Assembly: GCA_029289325.1 (NCBI GenBank) | Contig: JARFTV010000026.1 | Location: forward strand, 1-60,182 | DNA from: Alphaproteobacteria bacterium | Lineage (GTDB): Bacteria > Pseudomonadota > Alphaproteobacteria > Rhodobacterales > Rhodobacteraceae | DNA: 60,182 bases | Direction: 5' to 3' | Shown here: piece by piece, positions 9,053 through 19,272 of the stretch | Layout of the letters: each line of letters opens with the position of its first letter | Position numbering within the stretch: the first letter of the stretch is position 1 | Notes under the pieces: generated by a model | What the model was told of the DNA's origin: nothing | Databases searched by the model: none | The model's input: only the letters and a program-made list of their open reading frames with translations | Translations under genes and position numbers: made by a program

Positions 9053-9071
9053 TGTTTCCCAAAAAGAAACA
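9053..9071. promoter_or_regulatory. Dyad upstream of LysM-SBP gene
   Basis: TGTTTC (9053-9058) and GAAACA (9066-9071) form an inverted repeat around the A-rich 7-base centre CCAAAAA, about 100 bases before the LysM-SBP start. It has the shape of a repressor or activator operator. No regulator can be assigned. Confidence 0.3.
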
Positions 9072-9170
9072 CGCGCCCTGATTTCCTTGTTTCTGCCACA
9101 AGTCCGCAGAAGTATCGGCCCATTTCCCGCCATTCTTCTGCCTCAAGAAATCGAATTCAGGGAGATAACC

Positions 9171-10256
9171 ATGCCGATCCTCACCCCCCGGGTGGCCTTG
9201 TCCGCCCTCGCGCTCCTCGCCGCGCTGCCTGCCGCCGCGCAGGATGCCTGTACCACCTACACGGTCAAGGCGGGCGACACGCTCGGCAACATCGCCTTCG
9301 CCGCCTATGGCTCCTACAACTACCAGATGATCTTCAACGCCAACCGTGATGCGCTGGCAGGTAATTTCAACAATCTCCCCGCCGGGCTCCAGCTGATCCT
9401 GCCCTGCGAGGACGGCCGCCTTACCGCCGACAGCCAGCTTTCTGGCGTCATCGCCGCCGAAACCGCCCGGCAGCAGGCGACCCGGTCCGCCGACCGGCCC
9501 TATGCGCCGGCGCTGAAATTCGTCACCTCGAATGACTGGAAGCCCTTCACCGACCAAAGCCTGCCCGGCGGCGGCATCTATGTGCAGATGGCCGCCACCG
9601 CGATGCAGCGCGGCGGCAACGACCGCGACTACAAGATTTCTTATGTCGACGACTGGGGCTCGCATATCGAGACGCTGCTGCCGAGCAATGCCTTCGACAT
9701 GTCGATCGCCTGGTCGCGGCCCGACTGTTCGCGCATCGACCTTCTGGGCGAGTTCGCGGTCAAGATGTGCACCGAGTTCGAGTTCTCGCTGCCGATCTAC
9801 GAGGTGGCCTATTCCTACCACACGCTGAACGACAGTGCTTATGCCAACGCCCGCAGTTTCAGCGAATATACCGGGGCGCGGATCTGTCGACCCGAGGGCT
9901 GGCCGACCTCCGACCTTGAGGTCGAAGGTCTCTCCGCCCCGGCCGTGACCTTCGTCCAGCCGAAAAGCCCGATGGACTGCGCCAGACTGCTGCTCGCTGG
10001 CGAAGTCGATCTTTATTCCATCGAGATCGAGACTTCGACCGCGAACTTCGAGTCACTGGGCGCGACCGACAAGGTCTATCTGAACCCCGCACTGGCCACC
10101 TTCAACACGCATCACCTCGTGGTCTCGAAGCGCAATCCGCGTGCGGCCGAATACATGACCATGGTCAACCGCGGCATCGCAGAGATGCGCGAGACCGGGG
10201 AATGGTATGACGTGGTCGCCACCGGCCTTGCCGCCTGGAACAAGTCGCAGGAGTAG
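9171..10256 (+). CDS. Secreted LysM + SBP_bac_3 fusion protein (paralogue 1)
   Basis: The product is predicted to be periplasmic: a signal peptide (about 1-23, cleavage after an AAA-type site) is followed by a LysM module (about 27-79) beginning YTVKAGDTL, and then a family 3 solute-binding domain (about 108-355) ending GEWYDVV. LysM domains bind peptidoglycan, and SBP_bac_3 domains bind amino acids or small peptides. Six cysteines conserved in its two paralogues suggest three disulphides. The ATG has an AGGGAG ribosome site; the longer frame upstream lacks a signal sequence. It lies between mraY and murD, where no transporter gene is present. A role in binding wall fragments is inference only. 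Confidence 0.85.
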   Translation: MPILTPRVALSALALLAALPAAAQDACTTYTVKAGDTLGNIAFAAYGSYNYQMIFNANRDALAGNFNNLPAGLQLILPCEDGRLTADSQLSGVIAAETARQQATRSADRPYAPALKFVTSNDWKPFTDQSLPGGGIYVQMAATAMQRGGNDRDYKISYVDDWGSHIETLLPSNAFDMSIAWSRPDCSRIDLLGEFAVKMCTEFEFSLPIYEVAYSYHTLNDSAYANARSFSEYTGARICRPEGWPTSDLEVEGLSAPAVTFVQPKSPMDCARLLLAGEVDLYSIEIETSTANFESLGATDKVYLNPALATFNTHHLVVSKRNPRAAEYMTMVNRGIAEMRETGEWYDVVATGLAAWNKSQE

Positions 10257-10313
10257 CCTTTCCCTTTCCCGCTTCCTCCCCTATCCCTGTCCCCGTGCAA
10301 GAGGGGGGCAGGG

Positions 10314-11714
10314 ATGATCCCGGTGAAGGGTTACAAGGGCGCGAAGGTGGCGGTCCTCGGTCTTGGCCGGTCGGGCCTTGCCACGGCAGCCGCGCTGCGG
10401 GCGGGTGGGGCTGAGCCCCTCCTCTGGGACGACAGCCCCGAGGCGCGCCAGAAGGCCGAGGCGGAGGGTTTCATCCTCACTGACCTGACCCGCAACGCCG
10501 CGCTTGAGGGGGTGGCCTGCCTGGTGACCTCGCCCGGCATCCCGCATCTTTACCCTACGACGAACCCGATCATCGCCCGCGCGCTGGAACTGGGGATCCC
10601 GGTCGACAATGACATCGGCCTCTTCTTCCAAAGCGCCGCCGGCGGTGACTGGGCCGAGATGGAGACCCCGCCGAAGGTGGTCGCCGTCACCGGCTCGAAC
10701 GGCAAGTCCACGACGACCGCGTTGATCCACCATATTCTTGAGGTCGCCGGTCGCCCGACGCAGATGGCGGGCAATATCGGCAAGGGCGTCCTGTCCATCG
10801 ATCCGCCCCGGGACGGCGAGGTTGTGGTGCTGGAGCTCTCCTCCTACCAGACCGAATTGGCCCGCGCGCTGACCCCCGATGTGGCGGTCTTCACCAACCT
10901 TTCGCCCGACCATCTTGACCGGCACGCTGGGATGGGCGGCTATTTCGCCGCAAAGGCGCGGCTCTTCACGATGGGCGGCCCCGACCGCGCCGTGATCGGC
11001 GTGGATGAGCCCGAGGGCCGCTTCCTCGCCGGTCAATTGGCGCAAGGCCCGCAGGATGACCGGGTGATCCGCATGTCCTCGGGTCAGAAGCTGGAGGGCT
11101 TCGGCTGGTCGGTCTTCGCGCGCAAGGGGTTTCTCTCGGAATGGCGCAAGGGGCGGCAGGTCGCGAGCATCGACCTGCGTGAGGTCAAGGGCCTTCCCGG
11201 CGCGCATAACCACCAGAACGCCTGCGCCGCCTATGCGGCCTGCCGGGCACTCGGGATCGCGCCCAAGCTGATCGAGGGCGCGCTGCACAGCTTCGCCGGG
11301 CTTCCCCACCGCAGCCAGCTGGTGGGCGAGCGGGCCGGGGTACGCTTCATCAACGACTCGAAGGCCACCAATGTCGACAGCGCCGCCAAGGCCCTGCAGG
11401 CCTTCCCGAAGATCCGCTGGATTGCCGGGGGCTTGGGGAAGGAAGGGGGGATCGCCGGGCTGAAGCCGTTTCTCGGTCCGGTCGTGAAAGCCTACCTGAT
11501 CGGCCATTCGGCCCGCGACTTCGCCCTGCAACTTGGCGAGACCCCGCACGAGATCTGCGAGACGATGGACCGCGCCGTCACCCGCGCGGCGCAAGAGTCA
11601 GAACCGGGCGAGGTGGTGCTACTGGCCCCAGCCGCTGCCAGCTTCGACCAGTACCCCAACTTCGAGAGACGCGGCGAGGATTTCACCGCCCGCGTTCGCG
11701 CCCTGATCGGCTGA
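10314..11714 (+). CDS. murD: UDP-N-acetylmuramoylalanine:D-glutamate ligase
   Basis: MurD adds D-glutamate to UDP-MurNAc-L-Ala. The 466-residue protein has an N-terminal Rossmann domain ([10 protein letters not shown], residues 16-25), the ATP loop GSNGKST at about 127-133, the LSSYQTE block near 176-182 and the C-terminal NDSKATN motif near 345. The ATG at 10314 is preceded by a G-rich ribosome site (AGGGGGG). It is the last dcw gene in the window; the usual next genes (ftsW, murG, murC) are absent and the complex I operon follows instead. Confidence 0.96.
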   Translation: MIPVKGYKGAKVAVLGLGRSGLATAAALRAGGAEPLLWDDSPEARQKAEAEGFILTDLTRNAALEGVACLVTSPGIPHLYPTTNPIIARALELGIPVDNDIGLFFQSAAGGDWAEMETPPKVVAVTGSNGKSTTTALIHHILEVAGRPTQMAGNIGKGVLSIDPPRDGEVVVLELSSYQTELARALTPDVAVFTNLSPDHLDRHAGMGGYFAAKARLFTMGGPDRAVIGVDEPEGRFLAGQLAQGPQDDRVIRMSSGQKLEGFGWSVFARKGFLSEWRKGRQVASIDLREVKGLPGAHNHQNACAAYAACRALGIAPKLIEGALHSFAGLPHRSQLVGERAGVRFINDSKATNVDSAAKALQAFPKIRWIAGGLGKEGGIAGLKPFLGPVVKAYLIGHSARDFALQLGETPHEICETMDRAVTRAAQESEPGEVVLLAPAAASFDQYPNFERRGEDFTARVRALIG

Positions 11715-11776
11715 TCCGCCCCCTTCATGCTGGGAAAAATTCGCGGGGAGTTCGACGGGCAACGCGCCCCCCCCCG

Positions 11777-12085
11777 TCAGCCGGGGAGGAGGCGCAGGCC
11801 CGACGAGAGGACGGACTTGCGCGGATGCGGTCCACCTGGCGAGGTCGTCATGCCGCTCCGCAGAGCGTCAGCATGAGCGTGCAGCCGGCCCCCCGTAGAG
11901 CCGGGCCCCCCGTAGAGAATGGGCGGGTCGACTGGCGCGACGCGGGGATGCCGGACGGGATCGGGCCGCAGCGCGCTCCAATTTGCGATTCGCGTGGCCA
12001 ATGCGTCCTGATCGATGCTGCAGCTGCCCGCCTTGACCGGGAGGTCGACCAGAAGGGCAGGCATGGCGGCGGGCGGGTCGAGCAT
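11777..12085 (-). CDS. Hypothetical 102-residue protein in the murD-nuoA gap
   Basis: The product is not recognised. The ATG at 12085 has a strong AAAGGAG site about 8 bases upstream, the best argument that it is translated. The protein is rich in Pro, Gly and Ala, and has no membrane segment or known motif. A longer version from 12139 would add a Cys-rich leader (CGAC, then CP). The rest of the 11715-12260 gap holds only a short tandem repeat of a CCCCCCGTAGAG unit near 11887-11918. It could be a real small gene, a decayed fragment left at the breakpoint after murD, or chance. Confidence 0.3.
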   Translation of the reverse strand: MLDPPAAMPALLVDLPVKAGSCSIDQDALATRIANWSALRPDPVRHPRVAPVDPPILYGGPGSTGGRLHAHADALRSGMTTSPGGPHPRKSVLSSGLRLLPG

Positions 12086-12260
12086 CGGGCAGGCTCCTTT
12101 CTCGCGGGGACAGGCCCCGCACTCTTTCTGCATCTGCATGGCCCCGATTTCCCCCGGCTTCGGTTGACCGCGCCGGGGGGGCAGAGTAAACGGGCACCGA
12201 GACGAAGCGGGCCGTCAGAGTCCGCCTGCTCGCATGTCGCCAGCATCAAGGAGCCCCCTC

Positions 12261-13150
<890 letters not shown>

Positions 13151-13154
13151 CCCC

Positions 13155-13760
13155 ATGTCGGAAGCCCTGCGCGAACTGGCCGCCCTGATCGAGCTGAAGC
13201 AGCCGGAGGCCGTGCATTCCAGCGCTGTCGCCTTCGGCGAGCTGACGCTGGTCGTCGATCTTGCCCATCTGGAGGCTCTGGTCGAATTCCTGCGCGATGA
13301 CGCGGCCTGCCGGTTCTCGACGCTGGTGGACATCACGGCGGTCGACCATCCCGAACGCCCGGCGCGTTTTGATGTGGTCTATCATTTCCTGTCGATGTAC
13401 CGGAACCACCGCATTCGCCTGAAGGTCGCGGTGCGCGAGGAGGACATGGTTCCCTCGCTGGTGGACCTGCACCCGAGCGCCAACTGGTTCGAGCGGGAGG
13501 TCTTTGACATGTTCGGGATCCTCTTTTCGGGCCACCCGGACCTGCGGCGCATCCTGACCGACTACGGCTTCCGGGGCTATCCGCTGCGCAAGGACTTCCC
13601 GACCACCGGCTACACCGAGGTCCGGTATGACGAGGCGCTGAAGCGCGTCGTCTATGAGCCGGTGAAACTGGTGCAGGAATACCGGATGTTCGACTTCATG
13701 TCCCCGTGGGAGGGGGCGGAATACATCCTTCCGGGTGATCAGAAGGCGGAGGGCAAGTGA
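13155..13760 (+). CDS. nuoC: NADH-quinone oxidoreductase subunit C
   Basis: This is the 30-kDa peripheral-arm subunit, which contacts NuoD near the quinone pocket and binds no cofactor. The 201-residue product contains the signature block [10 protein letters not shown] (about 114-123) and [19 protein letters not shown] further on. It is separate from nuoD, as in alphaproteobacteria and mitochondria, not fused as in E. coli. It starts 4 bases after nuoB; its stop overlaps a GTG of the nuoD frame. Confidence 0.96.
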   Translation: MSEALRELAALIELKQPEAVHSSAVAFGELTLVVDLAHLEALVEFLRDDAACRFSTLVDITAVDHPERPARFDVVYHFLSMYRNHRIRLKVAVREEDMVPSLVDLHPSANWFEREVFDMFGILFSGHPDLRRILTDYGFRGYPLRKDFPTTGYTEVRYDEALKRVVYEPVKLVQEYRMFDFMSPWEGAEYILPGDQKAEGK

Positions 13761-13762
13761 CG

Positions 13763-14998
13763 ATGGACGGCGATATCCGCGTGAACACCTATGACGACGG
13801 CTCGACCGATTTCGAGACCGGCGAACAGCGCATCCGCAACTTCAACATCAACTTCGGTCCGCAGCATCCCGCCGCGCACGGTGTGCTGCGTCTGGTCCTC
13901 GAGCTTGACGGCGAGATCGTCGAACGCTGCGACCCGCATATCGGGCTCCTCCACCGGGGCACCGAGAAGCTGATGGAAAGCCGCACCTACCTGCAGAACC
14001 TGCCCTATTTCGACCGCCTCGACTATGTGGCGCCGATGAACCAGGAACATGCCTGGTGCCTGGCGATCGAGCGTCTGACGGGCGTGCAGGTTCCGCGGCG
14101 GGCGAGCCTGATCCGGGTGCTCTATTCCGAGATCGGTCGGATCCTCAACCATTTGCTGAACGTGACCACTCAGGCCATGGACGTGGGCGCGCTGACGCCG
14201 CCGCTCTGGGGCTTTGAAGAGCGCGAGAAGCTGATGATCTTCTATGAGCGCGCTTGCGGGGCGCGGCTGCACGCGGCCTACTTCCGGCCGGGGGGGGTGC
14301 ATCAGGATCTGCCGCCGCAGTTGATCGACGATATTGACGCCTGGGCGGAACAGTTCCCGAAGGTGCTAGATGATATTGACGGCCTTCTGACGGAAAACCG
14401 CATCTTCAAGCAGCGCAACGCCGACATCGGCATCGTGACCGAAGATGACATCCAGAAATGGGGTTACTCCGGGGTCATGGTGCGCGGATCGGGCCTGGCC
14501 TGGGACCTACGGCGCGCGCAGCCTTATGAGTGCTACGACGAGTTCGACTTCAAGATACCGGTCGGCAAGAACGGCGACTGCTATGACCGCTATCTCTGCC
14601 GGATGGCCGAGATGCGGGAATCCACGAGCATCATCCGTCAGGCCTGTGCCAAGCTGCGGGTGGAAATGGGTGATATCCTGGCCCGCGGCAAGATCACTCC
14701 GCCGAAGCGGGGCGAGATGAAGACCTCGATGGAGGCTCTCATCCATCACTTCAAGCTGTACACCGAGGGCTTCCACGTCCCGGCCGGCGAAGTTTATGCC
14801 GCGGTTGAGGCGCCGAAGGGTGAGTTCGGGGTCTATCTGGTCGCCGACGGCACCAACAAGCCCTACCGCGCCAAGATCCGCGCGCCGGGGTATCTGCACC
14901 TGCAATCCATGGATTACATCTGCAAGGGCCACCAGCTGGCCGACGTTTCGGCAATCATCGGCACGATGGACGTCGTGTTCGGGGAGATCGACCGCTGA
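13763..14998 (+). CDS. nuoD: NADH-quinone oxidoreductase subunit D
   Basis: NuoD (49-kDa subunit) forms much of the quinone cavity and derives from the large subunit of NiFe hydrogenases. The 411-residue product has [15 protein letters not shown] near the N terminus, with the His in the quinone site, [12 protein letters not shown], and a C terminus ending DVVFGEIDR as is standard. The ATG at 13763 is preferred, with GGAGGG upstream; a GTG at 13757 overlapping the nuoC stop is possible. Its TGA overlaps the ATG of the next small gene. Confidence 0.97.
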   Translation: MDGDIRVNTYDDGSTDFETGEQRIRNFNINFGPQHPAAHGVLRLVLELDGEIVERCDPHIGLLHRGTEKLMESRTYLQNLPYFDRLDYVAPMNQEHAWCLAIERLTGVQVPRRASLIRVLYSEIGRILNHLLNVTTQAMDVGALTPPLWGFEEREKLMIFYERACGARLHAAYFRPGGVHQDLPPQLIDDIDAWAEQFPKVLDDIDGLLTENRIFKQRNADIGIVTEDDIQKWGYSGVMVRGSGLAWDLRRAQPYECYDEFDFKIPVGKNGDCYDRYLCRMAEMRESTSIIRQACAKLRVEMGDILARGKITPPKRGEMKTSMEALIHHFKLYTEGFHVPAGEVYAAVEAPKGEFGVYLVADGTNKPYRAKIRAPGYLHLQSMDYICKGHQLADVSAIIGTMDVVFGEIDR

Positions 14999-15156
14999 TG
15001 CCCGACGTGACGATCAACCTCTGGACCCTGATCCTCGGCGCGGCCTCGGGCCTGGCCGGGGTGCTTGGGGCACGGATGGGCAATCGTCTTGTCATGGGCG
15101 CCATCATCGGCGCCGTCACCGCCGCAATCCTGACCATCGCCAGGGGATTTATCTGA
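14998..15156 (+). CDS. Small glycine/alanine-rich membrane protein between nuoD and nuoE
   Basis: This 52-residue frame starts at an ATG overlapping the nuoD stop (ATGA) and ends 3 bases before nuoE, so it is firmly built into the operon. The product has two short hydrophobic stretches (about 8-24 and 32-47) rich in Gly and Ala with GxxxG-like spacing, separated by RMGNR, suggesting a helical hairpin in the membrane. Paracoccus nqo clusters are known to contain unidentified small frames among the structural genes; whether this is one of them needs comparison. The function is unknown. Confidence 0.65.
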   Translation: MPDVTINLWTLILGAASGLAGVLGARMGNRLVMGAIIGAVTAAILTIARGFI

Positions 15157-15159
15157 GCC

Positions 15160-16335
15160 ATGCTCCGCCGACTCCATCCCGAACAGCCCGCAAGCTTTGC
15201 CTTCACTCCGGCGAACCTGGAATGGGCCAAGGGCCAAATCACCAAATACCCCGAGGGTCGTCAGGCCAGCGCGATCATCCCGCTTCTGTGGCGCGCGCAG
15301 GAACAGGAAGGCTGGCTAAGCCGTCCGGCGATCGAATATGTCGCCGAGATGCTGGGCATGGCCTATATCCGTGCCCTGGAAGTGGCGACCTTCTACTTCA
15401 TGTTCCAGCTTCAGCCGGTTGGCACGGTCGCACATATCCAGATCTGCGGCACGACCTCCTGCATGATTTGCGGCGCCGAGGATCTGGTCGCCGTCTGCAA
15501 GGAGCTGATCGCGCAGACCCCTCATACCCTGAGCCGTGATGGCAAGTTCAGCTGGGAAGAGGTCGAATGTCTGGGCGCCTGTGCCAATGCGCCGATGGCC
15601 CAGATCGGCAAGGATTATTACGAGGACCTGACCGCCGAAAAGCTGCGTGACCTTATCGCGCGGTTCTCCGTCGGGGATGTGGCCAGGCCCGGACCCCAGA
15701 ACGGACGCTATGCTTCGGAGCCGGCGGGCGGGTTGACCAGCCTCAAGGAGCATGAGGCGGGCCGCGATGCCTATAACGCCAGCGTGCGCCGGGCGGTGGA
15801 CCTGGCCGATACGGTGAAGCGGATCGACGGAACCGAAGTGCCGCTCACGACCCCTTGGCTGGGCCGGCCCGCCGCGCCAAAACCGGCACGCGGCAAGGCT
15901 GCCGAGCCCAAGCCCGCCGCGGGCGCCCCGGCCGACGCCACCGGCGCCACGGTGCAGGAGGCCAAGGCCTCGTCACGCGGCAAGCCGAAGTCCGAGGGCA
16001 ATGCCCCGAACGCCACTCCGGCCGCGACCCCCGAGGCGCGGGTGCCGGCGGCGGAAGATACCCGTCCGGCGGGCCTCTCCGCGCCGCGCGACGGCAAGGC
16101 GGATGACCTGAAGCGGCTCACCGGGATCGGGCCGAAGCTGGAGGCGCTGTGCCACAAGCTGGGCTTCTTCCATTTCGACCAGATCGCGGGCTGGACTACC
16201 AATGAACTGGCCTGGGTCGACGCCAATCTTGAGGGGTTCAAGGGCCGGGCCTCACGCGACAACTGGGTTGGACAGGCGAAGATCCTGGCAGCGGGCGGCT
16301 CGGCCGAAGAGGCCGAACGCGCGGCGAAGGAGTAA
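15160..16335 (+). CDS. nuoE: NADH-quinone oxidoreductase subunit E with C-terminal extension
   Basis: NuoE (24-kDa subunit) holds a [2Fe-2S] cluster next to the FMN subunit NuoF. Ligands are Cys96, Cys101, Cys137 and Cys141. The usual protein ends near residue 165; here 391 residues are present. After the core comes a Pro/Ala/Lys-rich linker (about 220-315) and then a compact domain (about 318-380) containing [18 protein letters not shown] and [10 protein letters not shown]. The same domain ends the next gene (16387-16920) and, from memory, the C-terminal extension of alphaproteobacterial ribosomal protein L21. It resembles a helix-hairpin-helix fold. Extended NuoE proteins are typical of this lineage; the role of the tail is unknown. 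Confidence 0.95.
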   Translation: MLRRLHPEQPASFAFTPANLEWAKGQITKYPEGRQASAIIPLLWRAQEQEGWLSRPAIEYVAEMLGMAYIRALEVATFYFMFQLQPVGTVAHIQICGTTSCMICGAEDLVAVCKELIAQTPHTLSRDGKFSWEEVECLGACANAPMAQIGKDYYEDLTAEKLRDLIARFSVGDVARPGPQNGRYASEPAGGLTSLKEHEAGRDAYNASVRRAVDLADTVKRIDGTEVPLTTPWLGRPAAPKPARGKAAEPKPAAGAPADATGATVQEAKASSRGKPKSEGNAPNATPAATPEARVPAAEDTRPAGLSAPRDGKADDLKRLTGIGPKLEALCHKLGFFHFDQIAGWTTNELAWVDANLEGFKGRASRDNWVGQAKILAAGGSAEEAERAAKE

Positions 16336-16386
16336 GTAAGGACGGAAACTGGCCCTTTGGGCTGCGGAGAAAGGGGAAGGACGGCG

Positions 16387-16920
16387 ATGCACAGAGCTGA
16401 GAACGTGAATGCCCCTTGGCTTGGGGGATTTGTCATCGGAGGCGCGGCCGGTCTGGTCGGCTTCGCGGTGCTGGTCGTGCTGGGTGACTTCGACCTCTTC
16501 CCTGCAGCAGCGATGGCGGGCGTGGTTGCCACGGTCGTCGGGCTGATCCTGGGCCTGCCTTGGGGCACCGCAGAGCCGGCTGTCTATCTGGACCTTTCCG
16601 CGAAGGGCCATGCGACGACGGCGGCCGCTCCGGTCGCGACCGGGCCGCTGCGGCTGACGGCGCCGCGCAACGGTGTGGCGGACAACCTGCAGGAGCTTGA
16701 GGGCGTTGGCCCGGCTATGGAGAAGCTGGCTAACGAGCTTGGCTTCTACCACTTCGACCAGATCGCCGCCTGGACCGATGCCGACGTGGCATTGGTCGAT
16801 GCCGAGATGAAGGGATTCAAGGGCCGGATCCTGCGTGACCGCTGGGTGTCGCAGGCCCGGATCATCGTGACCGAAGGGCTTGAAGCGTTCCGTGAACGCG
16901 CCAAGACCAACAACTATTGA
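16387..16920 (+). CDS. Two-helix membrane protein with NuoE-type C-terminal domain
   Basis: The 177-residue product has two membrane helices (about 12-33 and 38-58) followed by a short linker and a C-terminal domain (about 98-160) with LEGVGPAMEKL, FYHFDQIAAWT and FKGRILRDRWVSQA. That domain closely matches the tail of NuoE encoded just upstream, suggesting duplication or joint binding to a partner. The ATG at 16387 follows AAAGGGGAAGGA; an upstream TTG in frame lacks this. Lying inside the nuo operon and membrane-bound, it may anchor or assemble complex I. That is inference. Confidence 0.75.
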   Translation: MHRAENVNAPWLGGFVIGGAAGLVGFAVLVVLGDFDLFPAAAMAGVVATVVGLILGLPWGTAEPAVYLDLSAKGHATTAAAPVATGPLRLTAPRNGVADNLQELEGVGPAMEKLANELGFYHFDQIAAWTDADVALVDAEMKGFKGRILRDRWVSQARIIVTEGLEAFRERAKTNNY

Positions 16921-16925
16921 GGCCT

Positions 16926-17153
16926 ATGGTGCAACCGCGCCCCACTCCTGCCGACCTTGCGCGCGCCCGAAAGTCGCGGACGGTCGGCATCGTCCTGGCC
17001 GGGACGATCATCCTGTGGATGGGGGCGCAATGGCTTGGGGGCCAAATGGGCTGGGAGGCGCGCTACGTCTTCCTGTTCGACCTGGCCGCCATCGCCGCGT
17101 TTCTGTGGGCGTTGGTGGTGACGTATCAGATCTGGCGCGGACGCCGGGGTTAG
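16926..17153 (+). CDS. DUF5337-like small membrane protein
   Basis: This 75-residue protein has a charged N terminus (DLARARKSR) followed by two membrane helices (about 20-36 and 46-67) and a short basic tail. It matches what I recall of DUF5337, a family found in complex I operons of Rhodobacterales. The ATG at 16926 lies five bases after the previous stop; a TTG start overlapping that gene would add three residues. The function is unknown; co-transcription with nuoF is near certain from the 9-base gap. Confidence 0.7.
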   Translation: MVQPRPTPADLARARKSRTVGIVLAGTIILWMGAQWLGGQMGWEARYVFLFDLAAIAAFLWALVVTYQIWRGRRG

Positions 17154-17162
17154 GAAGACGAG

Positions 17163-18458
17163 ATGCTCAAGGATCAGGACCGCATTTTCACCAACCTCTA
17201 CGGGATGCATGACCGCAGCCTGAAGGGCGCTATGAAGCGCGGGCATTGGGACGGCACGGCCGAGATCATCAAGCGCGGCCGCGACACGATCATCGAGCAG
17301 GTGAAAGCCAGCGGCCTGCGCGGGCGCGGTGGGGCAGGTTTCCCCACGGGCCTCAAGTGGTCGTTCATGCCGAAGCAGTCGGACGGGCGGCCGTCCTATC
17401 TGGTGATCAACGCCGACGAGTCGGAACCTGGCACCTGCAAGGACCGCGAGATCATGCGGCACGACCCCCACACGCTGATCGAGGGCGCGCTGATCGCCTC
17501 TTTCGCGATGGGGGCGAACACCTGCTACATCTACATCCGCGGCGAATACATCCGCGAGCGTGAGGCGCTGCAGGCTGCCATCGACGAATGCTATGACGCG
17601 GGCCTGCTGGGCAAGAACGCGGCCAAGTCGGGCTGGGACTTCGACCTCTACCTGCACCACGGGGCAGGGGCCTATATCTGCGGCGAGGAAACCGCACTGT
17701 TGGAAAGCCTTGAAGGCAAGAAGGGGATGCCCCGGATGAAGCCGCCGTTCCCGGCGGGCTCGGGCCTTTACGGCTGCCCGACGACGGTGAACAACGTGGA
17801 ATCCATCGCTGTCGTCCCGACGATCCTGCGCCGCGGGCCGGAGTGGTTCGCCTCCTTTGGGCGGCCGAACAACACCGGGACCAAGCTCTTCGGCATCTCG
17901 GGCCATGTGAACAACCCCTGCGTGGTCGAAGAGGCCATGTCGATCCCGCTGAAGGAACTGCTGGAACGTCACTGCGGCGGGGTTCGTGGCGGCTGGGACA
18001 ACATCAAGGCGGTGATCCCCGGCGGGTCCTCGGTGCCGCTTCTGACCAAGGCGCAATGCGACGACGCGATCATGGACTTCGACTGGCTGCGCGAGCAGCG
18101 GTCGGGTCTGGGGACGGCGGCTGTCATCGTGATGGACAAGTCGACCGATGTCATCAAGGCGATCTGGCGGCTGTCGAAGTTCTACAAGCATGAAAGCTGC
18201 GGCCAGTGCACGCCCTGCCGCGAAGGTACGGGCTGGATGATGCGCGTCATGGATCGTCTGGTGCGCGGCGAAGCGGAGGTCGAGGAGATCGACATGCTGC
18301 TGTCGGTGACCAAGCAGGTCGAGGGTCACACGATCTGCGCCCTTGGCGATGCGGCCGCCTGGCCGATCCAGGGCCTGATCCGCGCCTTCCGCGACGAGAT
18401 CGAGGACCGGATCAAGGCCAAGCGCACCGGCCGCATCAGCGCGGTCGCCGCTGAGTGA
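17163..18458 (+). CDS. nuoF: NADH-quinone oxidoreductase subunit F
   Basis: NuoF (51-kDa subunit) oxidises NADH with FMN and carries [4Fe-4S] cluster N3. The 431-residue product has the glycine-rich nucleotide/FMN loop [13 protein letters not shown] near residue 56, the acidic [11 protein letters not shown] block, and the cluster ligands Cys346, Cys349 and Cys352 ([11 protein letters not shown]) plus Cys392 (TICALGD). It is full length. Its TGA overlaps the ATG of the following small lipoprotein gene, showing tight coupling. Confidence 0.97.
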   Translation: MLKDQDRIFTNLYGMHDRSLKGAMKRGHWDGTAEIIKRGRDTIIEQVKASGLRGRGGAGFPTGLKWSFMPKQSDGRPSYLVINADESEPGTCKDREIMRHDPHTLIEGALIASFAMGANTCYIYIRGEYIREREALQAAIDECYDAGLLGKNAAKSGWDFDLYLHHGAGAYICGEETALLESLEGKKGMPRMKPPFPAGSGLYGCPTTVNNVESIAVVPTILRRGPEWFASFGRPNNTGTKLFGISGHVNNPCVVEEAMSIPLKELLERHCGGVRGGWDNIKAVIPGGSSVPLLTKAQCDDAIMDFDWLREQRSGLGTAAVIVMDKSTDVIKAIWRLSKFYKHESCGQCTPCREGTGWMMRVMDRLVRGEAEVEEIDMLLSVTKQVEGHTICALGDAAAWPIQGLIRAFRDEIEDRIKAKRTGRISAVAAE

Positions 18459-18703
18459 TGCGCATGGCGCTGGCCCTCTCGGTCACCTTGGCGCAGGCCG
18501 CCTGCGTGGCGACGGCTCCGTCCGTTCCCGCAGAGCGCGGCCCTATGCGGGTGACAAACGGGGGCCAGCCCTTCCAGATGTGGGAGGGCGCGCTTGCCCG
18601 TAAGTCGGCGGATGCGGCCTGCGGCGGCAAGGTCCGCGTCTCGATCTATGACCGTTTTGACCGTGCGACAGGCGAATGGGTCTACCCGGAGGGCTGTGCA
18701 TGA
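18458..18703 (+). CDS. Small putative lipoprotein between nuoF and nuoG
   Basis: The 81-residue product starts with a hydrophobic signal stretch ending in a lipobox-like LAQAAC, with the Cys at residue 16, so lipidation is plausible. The mature part has two further cysteines (in AACGG and near the C terminus in EGCA) that could pair in the periplasm. No family is recognised. The ATG overlaps the nuoF stop (TGATG). It is one of several extra genes in the nuo operon. Confidence 0.6.
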   Translation: MRMALALSVTLAQAACVATAPSVPAERGPMRVTNGGQPFQMWEGALARKSADAACGGKVRVSIYDRFDRATGEWVYPEGCA

Positions 18704-18801
18704 CGCTCTCTGGTCACAAGGGCCTGATGCGGGCGGTTTGTCATGGCATATCAGGGGGTCTTGCCCCCATCTCCTGGGCACGAGCAGCCAAGGAGGCCCT
18801 G

Positions 18802-19206
18802 ATGCGCCCGTTCATTCTGACCCTGACCCTGACCGCAGCCCTTGCCGCCCCGGCCCATGCGCTGGTGCCGATCAACGAAGAGCCGGTGATCCGCGAGCGG
18901 CTGTTGCAGGGCTTCATCGGCGACGCCATTGCCGACAACTGCCCGACGATCGAGGCCCGCAAGCTGCGCGCACTCGGCGAGTTGAGCAACCTTCGCGATT
19001 ATGCCCTGAAGCAGGGCTATTCGTCCTCGGTGGTGCGCGAGTTCGTCACCTCGGACGTGGAGAAGGCGAAGTTCAAGGCCGAAGCGGCGGAATGGCTGAA
19101 GGCCAAGGGAGCCGAGCCGGGCCAGACCGAGGCCTACTGCGCCATCGGCAAAGAGGAAATCGCGAAGGAAAGCCTCATAGGCTATCTTCTGAGGTCGAGA
19201 CGATGA
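18802..19206 (+). CDS. DUF5333-like secreted protein
   Basis: The 134-residue product begins with a clear signal peptide (about 1-20, AHA before LVPINEEP) and continues as a mostly helical, charged domain with two cysteines (in DNCPTIE and AYCAIG). It resembles DUF5333, a Rhodobacterales family I associate with complex I operons. The ATG at 18802 has a perfect AGGAGG at 18791-18796, five bases ahead, which rules out the longer upstream frame. The function is unknown; export to the periplasm suggests it is not part of the NADH-oxidising arm. Confidence 0.7.
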   Translation: MRPFILTLTLTAALAAPAHALVPINEEPVIRERLLQGFIGDAIADNCPTIEARKLRALGELSNLRDYALKQGYSSSVVREFVTSDVEKAKFKAEAAEWLKAKGAEPGQTEAYCAIGKEEIAKESLIGYLLRSRR

Positions 19207-19268
19207 CCTCGACGACGGATAAGGAATGCGCGGCCCGGTGCGGTCGCAGGCAAGGGACGGCGGAGTAG
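19203..19268 (+). CDS. Very short frame overlapping the preceding stop
   Basis: An ATG at 19203 overlaps the preceding TGA (ATGA) and opens a 21-codon frame with two cysteines, ending four bases before nuoG. The coupling geometry is suggestive, but length and composition give no support. It may only serve re-initiation on the way to nuoG, or be chance. Confidence 0.2.
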   Translation: MTSTTDKECAARCGRRQGTAE

Positions 19269-19272
19269 GGCC

